Source of the DNA: Saccharopolyspora thermophila
Lineage (GTDB): Bacteria; Actinomycetota; Actinomycetes; Mycobacteriales; Pseudonocardiaceae
Direction of reading: 5' to 3'
Assembly (NCBI RefSeq): GCF_014646075.1
Contig: NZ_BMMT01000006.1
Coordinates: forward strand, 186,001-250,000
DNA: 64,000 nt
Below, in pieces: positions 1-8,985 of this stretch (positions are counted from its first letter, which is position 1; the number at the start of each line of letters is the position of its first letter). The position numbers and the translations under genes are program-made. Below the pieces are notes generated by a model. It searched no databases. It was not told the DNA's origin and saw only the letters and a program-made list of their open reading frames with translations.

Positions 1-2376
1 GGCACCGTGGCGGGCCCGGCGCGGCCGGACATCGTGCTGGAAGACTGGGAGAAACCCGACTACGCGGGCTGGTCCACCACCGGCGATGCGTTCGGCACGG
101 CACCTGTGCGCACCCTCGACCGCCCGGGCTACCAGGGCGAGGCCGGAGCGTTCGGTACGCGCATGGTGGACTCGCACGCGAGCGCCCCCGGCTCGGATGC
201 GGCGGCGCGGGACCGAGCCACCGGGACGCTGCGCAGCGAACCGTTCCGCATCGAGCGCAACTTCCTGCGGTTCCGCATCAGCGGAGGCCGGTTCCCCGGC
301 ACCTGCTGCCTGAACGTGCTGGTCGACGGCGAGGTCGTCGGGAGCGCGACCGGCTCGTTCAGCGACCAGCTGGCCGACCGGGTGCTGTTCCTGGGACCGT
401 GGCGGGGGCGCGAGGCGGTGATCGAGATCGTCGACGCCGAAACCGGACCGTGGGGTCACATCGGCGTCGACCAGATCCGGCTCACCGACCACGCCCCCGC
501 GCAACTCCCGCTGCCGGAACTGCCCGACCACGGCAGCGTGGCGCTGGCCGTGGTCGGCGACCGGGTACGCATCTGCCCGGCCACATCGACGTGGGCGACG
601 CCGGACGAAGTCCTGTCCCCGACGCCGGGTCCTGCCACGGTGAACGGGATCTCCGAGCGCTCCGCCGGGGTGGTGTCCGCCGCGGTGACGCTCCGGCCGG
701 GCCAACAGCGCACCATCCGGTTCGTGCTGGCGTGGTACTTCCCGGTTCCCGACCGCGAGGGACTGGCGTTTTTGGAAGGCAGCCGCGAACTGCTGCGGCA
801 CTATGCGACCCGCTTCGCCGACGCACAGGACGTGGCGGTGCACGTGGCGTCCCGTCCCGAGCTGATGGAGCGCACCCGGACGTGGGTGCGGACGTGGTAC
901 GAGGACTCGACGGTGCCGCACTGGCTGCTGGAGCGGGTCGCGGCGAACACGGCGACCCTGTCGACGTCGACCTGCTACCGCTTCGCCGACGGCCGCTTCT
1001 ACGGTTGGGAGGGCGCGTACTGCTGCGCCGGGACCTGCACGCACGTGTGGCACTACGCGCACGCGCTGGCGCGGCTGTTCCCCGAAGTGGAGCGGGACAC
1101 CCGGGAACGGGTCGACCTCGGCATCGGGTTCCACGCGGCGACCGGGCAGGTGAGCATGCGCGGGGAGGCCGACCGCGGCCCGGCGGTCGACGGGCAGGCG
1201 GGCACGATCCTGCGGATCTACCGGGAGCACCAGATGTCCGCGGACTCCGGCTGGTTGCGGCGGGTCTGGCCGCGCACCCGGCGGGCCGTGGAGCACCTGA
1301 TCACCTCCGATGCCGAACCGGACGGCGTGCTCGACGGGGCGCAGCCGAACACCCAGGACGCCACGTGGTTCGGGCGCAACAGCTGGCTGTCGGGGCTGTA
1401 CGTGGCGGCGCTGCGGGCGGCGGAGGCCATGGCGGTCGAGGTCGGCGACGACACGTTCGCCCGGCGCTGCGCGGAGTTGGCCGACAGCGGATCACGAACC
1501 ATCGTGCGCGAGTTGTTCAACGGTGAGTACTTCGTGCACGAGGTCGACCCGGCGCATCCGGGTTCGGTGAACACGAACCGGGGCTGCTTCGCGGACCAGC
1601 TGCTCGGCCAGAGCTGGGCCTGGCAGCTGGGTCTGCCCCGCGTCCTGCCGCGGGAGCAGACCCGCACGGCGCTGCGCAGCATCATCCGGTACAACTTCAT
1701 GCCCCGGCCGCTGGAGTACCGTGAGCAGAGCCCGATCGAGGGCGGCCGGATCTTCTACGACGCCGATCTGCCCGCGCTGGTGATGTGCACGTGGCCACGC
1801 GGTGGCGGTGACGAGGTGGGCAAGAACTGGTCGGTCAGCTACTTCAACGAGTCGTGGCACGGCATCGAGTACCAGGTGGCCGCGCACCTGATCGCGGAGG
1901 GCATGGTCACCGAGGGCCTGGCGGTGGCCCGCGCGGTGCACGATCGCTATGACCCGCTGCGCCGCAACCCGTACAACGAGATCGAGTGCAGCGACCACTA
2001 CGCGCGGTCGATGGCCAGCTTCGGCACGTACCTGAGCCTGCTCGGCTACGAGCACCACGCCCCGAAGGGCCACCTGGGTTTCGCCCCGAAACTCCACCCC
2101 GAGGACTTCGCGGCGGCTTTCACCACGGCGCAAGCCTGGGGCCGCTACCACCAGCGCCGCACCGAGGCGGAGCGCACGAGCACGATCGACATCCGCCATG
2201 GCAGACTGCACCTGCGAACCCTGGCCCTCGACGCCCCCACCGACGACCCGCGAGCCACCCTGGACGGCGAACCGATCGAGGTCCACGCCGTCGCCGAAGC
2301 CCCGCGACGCACCCGCCTGGAGTTCCCGGGCGGGCTCACCATCACCGCGGGGCAAATCCTCCACATCGGACTCTGA
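1..2376 (+). CDS. GH116-like glycoside hydrolase (DUF608), 5' end possibly cut
   Basis: Probable beta-glycosidase of the GH116 / non-lysosomal glucosylceramidase family. From the GTG at 7, residues 1-160 form a beta-sandwich resembling the C-terminal module of GH32 enzymes (endings such as GHIGVDQIRL). The rest fits a GH116 beta-domain followed by an (alpha/alpha)6 barrel. The segment NEIECSDHYARS puts an Asp at about residue 663, where the family acid/base Asp is expected. No signal peptide is visible. The frame is open to the window edge, so the true start may lie upstream. Its 3' end is 6 bases from the convergent hydrolase. Family call is firm; the substrate is unknown. Confidence 0.8.
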   Translation, partial: GTVAGPARPDIVLEDWEKPDYAGWSTTGDAFGTAPVRTLDRPGYQGEAGAFGTRMVDSHASAPGSDAAARDRATGTLRSEPFRIERNFLRFRISGGRFPGTCCLNVLVDGEVVGSATGSFSDQLADRVLFLGPWRGREAVIEIVDAETGPWGHIGVDQIRLTDHAPAQLPLPELPDHGSVALAVVGDRVRICPATSTWATPDEVLSPTPGPATVNGISERSAGVVSAAVTLRPGQQRTIRFVLAWYFPVPDREGLAFLEGSRELLRHYATRFADAQDVAVHVASRPELMERTRTWVRTWYEDSTVPHWLLERVAANTATLSTSTCYRFADGRFYGWEGAYCCAGTCTHVWHYAHALARLFPEVERDTRERVDLGIGFHAATGQVSMRGEADRGPAVDGQAGTILRIYREHQMSADSGWLRRVWPRTRRAVEHLITSDAEPDGVLDGAQPNTQDATWFGRNSWLSGLYVAALRAAEAMAVEVGDDTFARRCAELADSGSRTIVRELFNGEYFVHEVDPAHPGSVNTNRGCFADQLLGQSWAWQLGLPRVLPREQTRTALRSIIRYNFMPRPLEYREQSPIEGGRIFYDADLPALVMCTWPRGGGDEVGKNWSVSYFNESWHGIEYQVAAHLIAEGMVTEGLAVARAVHDRYDPLRRNPYNEIECSDHYARSMASFGTYLSLLGYEHHAPKGHLGFAPKLHPEDFAAAFTTAQAWGRYHQRRTEAERTSTIDIRHGRLHLRTLALDAPTDDPRATLDGEPIEVHAVAEAPRRTRLEFPGGLTITAGQILHIGL

Positions 2377-2382
2377 CCGCCG

Positions 2383-3201
2383 TCATCCCAGGAACCTCAT
2401 GAGGAATGCGGTCAGGGCGGCGGGATTGTCCTCCTGGACGAGGTGGCCGGCTTCGGGGATCCAGGTGAGGTCGGCGTGCGGGATGCGGCGGGTCAGGTCG
2501 CGGGCCCGGTCCTGCGGCAGCCACTCGTCGCGGACGCCCCAGGCGATGCGCACCGGGCAGTCCAGGTCCGCGTAGCGGTCCTCGACCTCGCGGGTGAAGC
2601 GTTCGTCGGCCTGGGCGATCTGGCGGTAGAACGCCGGTTGGCCCACCTCGCCCAGCCACGGCTCCACCAGGGCGTCCAGCACCTCGGCGCGCAGTTCCCG
2701 GTGCGCCGCCGTCGTGATGTACCGGCGGATGAGGGCTTCGTGCAGTGTCGGCGGCAGCGCGGCGAAAACCGGCGCCTGCTGCTGCACCAGGCGGAAGAAC
2801 TCCGATCCCCACGGCCGGACGCTGACCGCGTCGACCAGCGCCAGGCGTGCGTAGCGGGCTCCGTCGAGCAGGGCAGCGCGCAGCGCCACCGCACCGCCGA
2901 CATCGTGCGCGACCACGGCCGGGGCCGACAGGCCCCAATGCCGCAGCAGACCGATGAAGACCTCCTGCTGTGCGGCGAGGGAGACGACCTGGTCGTCGCG
3001 CATCTCCGATCGGCCGTAGCCGGGCATGTCCCAGACGAACACCCGGTGCCGCGCAGCGAGCACGGCGGCGACGTCCCGCCAGACGTAGGAGGAGAACGGC
3101 GTGCCGTGCAGCAGCACGACGGGATCACCGTCCCCGAGGACGGCCCACCGGACCGTTCCGTGCGGCGACTCGTACCGCTCGGGCACTTCCCATCCCATCA
3201 T
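2383..3201 (-). CDS. alpha/beta hydrolase, dehalogenase/epoxide-hydrolase-like
   Basis: A 272-residue alpha/beta hydrolase. The nucleophile elbow is AHDVGG with Asp (about D100), not Ser. A GVRDEW acid (about D225) and GHLVQEDNP (about H253) complete the triad, and LHGTPF is the oxyanion motif. An Asp nucleophile is typical of haloalkane or haloacetate dehalogenases and epoxide hydrolases, so an ester substrate is unlikely. A GGAGGG sequence precedes two adjacent ATGs (3201 and 3198); the longer frame upstream has a Cys-rich, unlikely N-terminus. It follows the AhpD-like gene on the same strand, with a strong hairpin between them. Confidence 0.85.
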   Translation of the reverse strand: MMGWEVPERYESPHGTVRWAVLGDGDPVVLLHGTPFSSYVWRDVAAVLAARHRVFVWDMPGYGRSEMRDDQVVSLAAQQEVFIGLLRHWGLSAPAVVAHDVGGAVALRAALLDGARYARLALVDAVSVRPWGSEFFRLVQQQAPVFAALPPTLHEALIRRYITTAAHRELRAEVLDALVEPWLGEVGQPAFYRQIAQADERFTREVEDRYADLDCPVRIAWGVRDEWLPQDRARDLTRRIPHADLTWIPEAGHLVQEDNPAALTAFLMRFLG

Positions 3202-3306
3202 GCCCTCCACTACCGAATCGACGCTGATTCCCGCTACGGAGCACGCCACACATGCGCACCTACCGCAACCGCTGCGGGAAACCCCGGCCGACACCGGCGG
3301 CCACCG

Positions 3307-3335
3307 CCCGGGCCCGGAGCGTGCCCGGGCCCGGG
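3307..3335 (-). terminator. GC-rich hairpin after the AhpD-like gene
   Basis: An 11-bp perfect stem (3307-3317 with 3325-3335, 7-base loop) lies 10 bases beyond the stop of the AhpD-like gene. It has no T-run, as is common for actinobacterial terminators. Confidence 0.5.
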
Positions 3336-3344
3336 TGCTCCCGA

Positions 3345-3818
3345 TCAGCCGAACTGCCCCGGCTGGTAGTCACCGGCGGGCCGCTGGGCGATGACGTTGA
3401 GACGGTTCCAGGTGTTGATGAGGGCGATGAGGGACACCAGTGCGGCCAGTTGGTCCTCGTCGTAGTGCTTGGCCGCGTTCGCCCACGCCTCGTCCGTGAC
3501 GCCACCGGCCGCGTCGGCGATGCGGGTGCCCTGTTCCGCCAGTTCCAGGGCGGCGCGCTCGGCCTCGGTGAACACCGTGGCCTCCCGCCAGGCCGCGACC
3601 AGGTTGAGGCGCACCGCACTTTCCCCGGCGTGCGCGGCGTCCTTGGTGTGCATGTCGATACAGAAGCCGCAGCCGTTGATCTGGCTGGCCCGGATCTCCA
3701 CCAGGTGCTGCGTCGCGGCCGGCAGCGTCGAGTCCGCCACGGCCTTGCCCGCCGCGACGATGTGCTTCATGACCTTGGCCGCGACCGGGCTGCTCGCGTA
3801 GTCGAGACGCGCTTGCAT
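3345..3818 (-). CDS. carboxymuconolactone decarboxylase / AhpD-family protein
   Basis: A 157-residue all-helical protein of the CMD/AhpD family. The redox motif is CGFC (C50, C53) followed by H57, as in AhpD-like peroxidatic proteins. It probably acts as a cytosolic alkylhydroperoxidase or thiol-redox protein. AAGGAGAT lies 5 bases before the ATG at 3818; a longer upstream frame exists but lacks support. A terminator-like hairpin separates it from the molybdenum-hydroxylase gene upstream, so the two are probably not co-transcribed. Confidence 0.88.
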   Translation of the reverse strand: MQARLDYASSPVAAKVMKHIVAAGKAVADSTLPAATQHLVEIRASQINGCGFCIDMHTKDAAHAGESAVRLNLVAAWREATVFTEAERAALELAEQGTRIADAAGGVTDEAWANAAKHYDEDQLAALVSLIALINTWNRLNVIAQRPAGDYQPGQFG

Positions 3819-3936
3819 GCTGATCTCCTTGCTGTGTTCGACCCTGACACAGCACTGACGAGTGGGCGCGCAGCGATGTGACCGACCGACGAGCCGAAGG
3901 GATGTGACGTGCGCCACCCCGATTCTACCGAACGCG

Positions 3937-3970
3937 AGGGCGCCTCCGACCACGTGGCCGGAGGCGCCCT
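3937..3970 (-). terminator. hairpin after the molybdenum hydroxylase gene
   Basis: A 12-bp perfect stem (3937-3948 with 3959-3970) lies 12 bases past the stop of the xanthine-dehydrogenase-type gene on the minus strand. No T-run follows. Confidence 0.55.
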
Positions 3971-3982
3971 TCGCGCACCGGG

Positions 3983-6346
3983 TCAGACGACGGCTTCGTC
4001 CGCGTCGTCCGGGGTGTTCGCCCCGCGGACCGGGAGGGTGGCGAACACCGCCGGCGGTTCCTGCCAGTACCGGGCGTTCGCGCCTTCCTGGATCGCCTTC
4101 CAGACCCGCTCCGGCGTGGCGGGCATGTCGATGTGCCGCACCCCGAGGTGGCGCAGCGCGTCGACCACCGCGTTCTGCACCGCGGGCGTCGAGCCGATCG
4201 TGGCCGACTCGCCAATCCCCTTGGCGCCCAACGGGTTCCGCGGGCTTGGGGTCTGCGTGTTGAACACCTCCAGGGACGGCAGGTCGGCCGCCGACGGGAT
4301 GGTGTAGTCGGCGAGGGTGCCGGTCTCCGGGTTGCCCTCGGCGTCGAAGGTCACCTGCTCCCACAGGGCCTGCGCGATGCCCTGGACCGCGCCGCCGTGC
4401 TGCTGGCCGCGCACGATCAGCGGATTGAGCACCCGGCCGCAGTCGTCCACCGCGATGTGCCGCACCGGCCGCACCAACCCGGTCTCCACGTCCACCTCGA
4501 CCACCGACACGTGCGCGCCGAACGGGAACGTCGCGCCGTCCGGCGCGAAGTCGACCTCCGCCGCCAGCCGGTCGCCGTCCTGCGCGGCGGCACGGGCCAG
4601 CTCCGCCCAGGGGATCGTCGCGCTCGGCACCCCGGCCACGCCGAGTTCGCCGCTGTCGGTGAGCTCGATGTCGTCCACCGACGCCTCCAGCCGGGCCGCA
4701 GCGAGCTCCTTGGCCTGCTGCAGCACCCGCTCCCCGGCCTGCCGGACCGCGCTGCCGCCGAGCTGCAGCGACCGGGACCCGCCGGTACCGAAACCGCGCG
4801 GCACCTCGGCGGTGTCGGACTGCACGAACTCGATCGACTCCATCGGGATGCGGAGGGTGTCGGCCACGATCATCGCGAACGACGTGGCGTGGCCCTGGCC
4901 GTGCGCGGAGGTGCCCACCTTGATCCGGGCGCCGTGCTCGTGCACCTCCACCTCGGCGTACTCACCGGCGCCACCGCCGGTGATCTCCACGTAGGCGGCG
5001 ATCCCGATGCCCAGCAGCACCTTCTCACCGGCGGCGATGCGCCGGGCCTGCTCGGCGCGCAGCGCGTCGTAGTCGGCCTGCCGCAGGGCCTCGGTCAGCG
5101 GAAGGTCGAAGTTCCCGCTGTCGTAGTGGGCGCCCACCACCGTCTTGTGCGGGAAGACGTCCGGCGGGAGGAAGTTCCGGCGGCGCAGCTCCACCGGGTC
5201 CATCTCCAGCTCGGCCGCGGCCAGGTCCATCATGCGCTCCAGCATCGCCGCGGCCTCCGGCCTCCCGGCGCCCCGGAACGCGCCCACCGGAGTGGTGTTG
5301 GTCAGCGCCGCCACCGCGTCGTAGCTGATCTTCGGGATCTGGTACACGCCCTGTGCCATCGTCCGCGTCGAGCCGAGCGCCAGCGAGCCGCCGAAGCCCG
5401 CGTAGGCGCCGGCGTCGCCGATGACGCGGCAGCGCAGCCCCACGATGGTGCCGTCGCGGCGCAGCCCCAGCTCCGCGTACTGCACCTGCGCGCGGCCGTG
5501 CGGCATGGCCTGCATGTTCTCCGAGCGGGTCTCCACCCACCTCACCGGCCGCCCCAGCCGCTGCGCGACCGCGATGGCGACGGCGTACTCCGAAATCAGC
5601 CCGGCCTTGCCGCCGAACCCACCGCCGACGTGCGGCGCGATCACCCGCACCCGCTCCGGGTCCAGGCCGAACGCCTTGACCACACCATCCCGCACGCCGT
5701 GCGGCATCTGCGTCGACACATGCACGGTGACGTCGTAGTCCTGGTCGGGCCCGCCGGGCTCCACCGCGATCGCGTTGCCCTCCAGCGGCACCACCGCGAC
5801 GCGCTGGTTCTCGATGCGGGCGCGCACCACCACGTCGGCCCCCTCCAGCACGTCCGCCCCCGCCGGGTCGCGGTACCCGGCGGCGATGTTCGACCCGAGT
5901 TCGGGGAACTGCGGTTCGGCGTCGGGCTCCAGCGCCTGCTCCGGGTCGGCGACCGCGGGCAGCGGCTCGTAGTCGACGTCGACCAGTTCCAGCGCGTCGG
6001 CGACCGCCGCGGCGCTTTCCCCGACGAGCACGGCCACCGCCTCGCCGACGAACCGGACCCGGTCGGTGGCCAGCGGAGGCCGCGCGCAGCGCGGGTTGAC
6101 CTCGATGAACGGTGGCGGGATCGGCACGTCCAGCTCGGCCGCGCTGAACGCGGCGACGATGCCCGGCGCGGCGGCGGCCGCGCTGACGTCGACGCTGACG
6201 AGCTTGGCGTGCGCCACCGGCGACCGGACGAAACCGAGGTGCAGCACACCCTCCAGCTGGAGGTTGGCGACGTAGGTGCCCCGACCACGGAGCAGTTCCG
6301 GGTCCTCGACCCGTTGGACTTCGGTCCCCAGCAATGAACCCACCAT
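3983..6346 (-). CDS. xanthine dehydrogenase-family molybdopterin-binding large subunit (CoxL-like form II)
   Basis: A 787-residue molybdenum hydroxylase large subunit. It starts with the substrate-channel domain (RVEDPELLRGRGTYVANL) and continues with the two Mo-cofactor domains. The loop GAFRGAGRPEA (about 350-358) matches the AYRGAGR signature of form-II enzymes, not the VAYRCSFR loop of true CO dehydrogenase. GKGIGES near 712 carries the catalytic Glu. The substrate is unknown (aldehyde or N-heterocycle). The FAD (CoxM) and 2Fe-2S (CoxS) partner subunits are not adjacent, which is unusual. The ATG at 6346 is where homology begins; only a weak AGGG precedes it. Confidence 0.88.
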   Translation of the reverse strand: MVGSLLGTEVQRVEDPELLRGRGTYVANLQLEGVLHLGFVRSPVAHAKLVSVDVSAAAAAPGIVAAFSAAELDVPIPPPFIEVNPRCARPPLATDRVRFVGEAVAVLVGESAAAVADALELVDVDYEPLPAVADPEQALEPDAEPQFPELGSNIAAGYRDPAGADVLEGADVVVRARIENQRVAVVPLEGNAIAVEPGGPDQDYDVTVHVSTQMPHGVRDGVVKAFGLDPERVRVIAPHVGGGFGGKAGLISEYAVAIAVAQRLGRPVRWVETRSENMQAMPHGRAQVQYAELGLRRDGTIVGLRCRVIGDAGAYAGFGGSLALGSTRTMAQGVYQIPKISYDAVAALTNTTPVGAFRGAGRPEAAAMLERMMDLAAAELEMDPVELRRRNFLPPDVFPHKTVVGAHYDSGNFDLPLTEALRQADYDALRAEQARRIAAGEKVLLGIGIAAYVEITGGGAGEYAEVEVHEHGARIKVGTSAHGQGHATSFAMIVADTLRIPMESIEFVQSDTAEVPRGFGTGGSRSLQLGGSAVRQAGERVLQQAKELAAARLEASVDDIELTDSGELGVAGVPSATIPWAELARAAAQDGDRLAAEVDFAPDGATFPFGAHVSVVEVDVETGLVRPVRHIAVDDCGRVLNPLIVRGQQHGGAVQGIAQALWEQVTFDAEGNPETGTLADYTIPSAADLPSLEVFNTQTPSPRNPLGAKGIGESATIGSTPAVQNAVVDALRHLGVRHIDMPATPERVWKAIQEGANARYWQEPPAVFATLPVRGANTPDDADEAVV

Positions 6347-6689
6347 GTTGCGAAACCCTATTCGTCGTATGGTCGCCAAGCAGCGACGAAAACCGGCTGC
6401 GGAGGCAACGGCGAACGCCCGGCGAAAATTCCCGCGCGTCACGCCGACACCAGGTCCACTCCGGTCACATTGCGCAGGAGGGTTTCCACGTCGGACAGCG
6501 GGCGCCGGGGTGCGGCACCGGGCACACCGGCCGCCCGGGGCAGTTCACGGTGCGCGGCACCGAACCGGTGCGCAGCGTTCGGTTCCAGCAGCGGGAGGCA
6601 CTCGCCCCCGAGCAGTCGCCCGGTCGGCATGCCGGGCTCAGGTCCGTTGTGGTCGGCGACCACCGGTGCACGTGGGAGTTCCCATCACC
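6347..6689. other. 343-bp gap with one doubtful small ORF
   Basis: A minus-strand frame of 74 codons (6439-6663) ends in DVETLLRNVTGVDLVSA. It reads more protein-like than the other frames and could be a decayed C-terminus, but I recognise no family and see no ribosome binding site. Nothing else is evident apart from the leader of the molybdenum-hydroxylase gene. Confidence 0.3.
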
Positions 6690-7136
6690 TCAGTGCCCAT
6701 GGTGGACGGCTCGCCGTGGCCGGGGTCCCCGCGCCGGAGCCGAGGCCACCCCGCAGAGGATCAGGAAACCCAGCACCGCCAGTCCGGCGTGCAGGAAGTT
6801 CTCGGCCGGGTCCAGGGAGAGCACGGTCCTGCTCTCACCCACGGTGCTTTCCGCGGTGCCGTAGAGGAACAGCAGGATTCCGCCGACCATCTGCGCCGCA
6901 GCGAACGCGGCAGTGCTCCACCGCCACCAGGACGCGACCACCGCCAGCACGCCCCAGCCCAGCAGCAGGCTGCTGTGCGCCGCGTTGAACTGGAAGATCC
7001 ACAGCGCCGGGTAGTCGCCCGACGTCTGCCACCCGCCGCTGACCAACCCGGCCAGGCCGAGCACCACCAGCACCAGCCCCTGCGCGACCAGCACGACCTG
7101 CCACGCGGCTGCCCCGCGAGTCCGCGTCGCCATCAT
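6690..7136 (-). CDS. DUF4383 membrane protein
   Basis: A 148-residue protein with about four hydrophobic helices and a basic C-terminal tail ending in HHGH. The segments FNAAHS and NFLHAGLAVLGFL are typical of the DUF4383 family, whose function is unknown. GGAGG lies 6 bases before tandem ATGs (7136/7133). It is transcribed away from the Nramp-like gene across a shared 321-bp control region. Confidence 0.8.
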   Translation of the reverse strand: MMATRTRGAAAWQVVLVAQGLVLVVLGLAGLVSGGWQTSGDYPALWIFQFNAAHSSLLLGWGVLAVVASWWRWSTAAFAAAQMVGGILLFLYGTAESTVGESRTVLSLDPAENFLHAGLAVLGFLILCGVASAPARGPRPRRAVHHGH

Positions 7137-7179
7137 CGGCCACCTCCGCCCCGGGAGTGCCCGGCACCCACCGGTCGAA

Positions 7180-7207
7180 AACACCACGGTGCGAACACCA
7201 CGGCGCG
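7180..7207. repeat. tandem 14-bp direct repeat upstream of DUF4383
   Basis: Two head-to-tail copies of AACACCACGGYGCG differ at one base. They lie 44-71 bases before the DUF4383 start and could be paired activator or repressor half-sites. A 12-bp palindrome, CGCACCGGTGCG, follows at 7300-7311. Confidence 0.5.
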
Positions 7208-7367
7208 TTGGCCCGCACGGGGCGCGGCTGTACTTCTCACGACCACTCGACTGCTTCAGGCAGATGACACCTCGCCGGAGGGCTCGCGCACCTCCGCCCC
7301 GCACCGGTGCGCGCGGCGGTCGGCCTGAGCACGGGGGGCGATCGGCGACCGCATCTCGTTTCGGCCG

Positions 7368-7396
7368 TTGACCGGGTCCGTTCGCAACGGTAGCTT
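7368..7396 (+). promoter_or_regulatory. candidate promoter of the Nramp-like gene
   Basis: TTGACC (7368-7373) and TAGCTT (7391-7396) are spaced 17 bp. The predicted start near 7403 lies just before the 16-bp palindrome. Confidence 0.4.
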
Positions 7397-7414
7397 TCAC
7401 ATCCACACGTCGTA

Positions 7415-7430
7415 TTTCACATATGTGAAA
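7415..7430 (+). promoter_or_regulatory. perfect 16-bp palindromic operator
   Basis: TTTCACATATGTGAAA is a perfect palindrome in an AT-rich patch, 28 bases before the Nramp-like start. It is placed to block transcription just after initiation. The dyad looks like sites of IclR- or GntR-type regulators, but no such regulator gene is adjacent. Confidence 0.7.
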
Positions 7431-7457
7431 ATTCCGGGACGCACAAAGGAGTGCCCG

Positions 7458-8858
7458 ATGGGAACACCCGTCGCGACCGGTGACGATCCGTACGTTCTCA
7501 CCGCGGACGGCATCAAGGAGCCTCCGCGGGGCTGGAAGGCCAGCCTTCGATACCTCGGCCCCGGCTTGATCGTCAGCGCCTCCATCGTCGGCTCCGGTGA
7601 GCTCATCGCCACCACGGCACTCGGCGCGCAGGTCGGCTTCGCCCTGCTGTGGATGGTCATCCTCTCCACCGCCGTCAAGGTCGCGGTGCAGGCCGAATTG
7701 GCCCGCTGGACCATCATCACCGGCAAACCCGCGCTGACCGGGTTCAACCAGGTCCCTCCGCGCCTCGGCCGGGTCGGCTGGATCAACCTGCTGTGGATGC
7801 TGATGGCGCTGTCCAAACTGCTGCAGGTGGGCGGCATCGTCGGCGGCACCGCGGTCGCGCTGAGCATGCTCGTGCCGGTCGGCGACGACCCGCTCGGCTC
7901 CACCTCGCTGACGGTGTGGACGGTCATCGTCGTGGTCGGCAGCATCGCGCTGCTCTACACCAGCAGCTACAGCCTGATCGAGCGCGGTGCGTTCGCTCTG
8001 GTCGCGGTGTTCTCGGTGGCCACCGTGGTGATCGCCCTGGGCCTGCCGTTCACCCCGTTCGGCTACGGCGGCGGCGACCTGCTCAGCGGGCTCACCTTCA
8101 CCATTCCGGCCGGGGCGATCGGGGCCGCGGTCGCCATGTTCGGCATCACCGGTGTCGGCGCCGACGAGATCACCTTCTACACCTACTGGTGCGTCGAGAA
8201 GGGCTACGCGCGGTGGGTCGGCCCCAACGACGGCAGCGAGGAGTGGCACCGCCGTGCCCGGGGCTGGATCAAGGTGATGTACAAGGACATCTTCCTGTCC
8301 TGGGTCATCTACACCTTCAGCACGCTGGCCTTCTTCATCATGGGCGCGGCCGTGCTGAACCCGCAGGGCCTGGTGCTCGAGGGCAACGAGATGATCACCA
8401 CGCTGTCGCAGATGTACACCGACGTCATCGGCGAGTGGGCGGCCGCCGCGTTTTTGATCGGCGCGATCGCGGTACTCGGCTCCACCCTGTGGGCGTCGAT
8501 TCCCAGCTGGGCCCGGATGTACACCAACGTCCTGGCCGAACTGGGCGTGGTGGACTGGAAGAACGCCGCCTCCCGGCAGAAGTGGATCCGCGGCTTCACG
8601 GTGGGCCTGCCGCTGCTGTGGGGCGCGGCCTACCTGTTCATCAACTCGCCGGTGATCATGGTGCAGATTGGCGGCATCATGACCGGGATCTTCCTGCCCG
8701 CCGTCGTGGTCGCGACGTGGTACCTGCGCAACACCCAGGTGGACCGGCGACTGCACGGCTCCCGGTCGTTCAACGCACTGCTGGTGATCAGCAGCATCGC
8801 CATCAGCCTGCTGGGCCTCTACAGCCTGCTGAACGTCTTCGGCGTCGAGTTCGGCTGA
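7458..8858 (+). CDS. Nramp-like transporter lacking the canonical metal-binding motifs
   Basis: A 466-residue membrane protein of the Nramp superfamily with about 11-12 helices. The canonical TM1 DPGN motif is replaced by SIVGSGELIATT, and the TM6 MPHN region reads AMFGITGVGADEITF, so the usual Mn/Fe ligands are missing. A soluble loop (YTYWCVEKGYARWVG) follows TM6. The substrate is therefore unlikely to be the usual transition metals; Mg2+ or a non-metal solute is possible. AAAGGA lies 7 bases before the ATG at 7458. The longer upstream frame runs through the promoter and palindrome and is rejected. Confidence 0.8.
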   Translation: MGTPVATGDDPYVLTADGIKEPPRGWKASLRYLGPGLIVSASIVGSGELIATTALGAQVGFALLWMVILSTAVKVAVQAELARWTIITGKPALTGFNQVPPRLGRVGWINLLWMLMALSKLLQVGGIVGGTAVALSMLVPVGDDPLGSTSLTVWTVIVVVGSIALLYTSSYSLIERGAFALVAVFSVATVVIALGLPFTPFGYGGGDLLSGLTFTIPAGAIGAAVAMFGITGVGADEITFYTYWCVEKGYARWVGPNDGSEEWHRRARGWIKVMYKDIFLSWVIYTFSTLAFFIMGAAVLNPQGLVLEGNEMITTLSQMYTDVIGEWAAAAFLIGAIAVLGSTLWASIPSWARMYTNVLAELGVVDWKNAASRQKWIRGFTVGLPLLWGAAYLFINSPVIMVQIGGIMTGIFLPAVVVATWYLRNTQVDRRLHGSRSFNALLVISSIAISLLGLYSLLNVFGVEFG

Positions 8859-8985
8859 CCGCGGCCAGGCGCCGGGGCACCGCGGACCGGGTGGCCGGTG
8901 GCGCCCGCGCCTGTGTGCCGAAATTCGCTGGACGGACGACGATAATCGGGATCGGGTCCTCTCCTGGACAATCGCGGCGGTCGAT

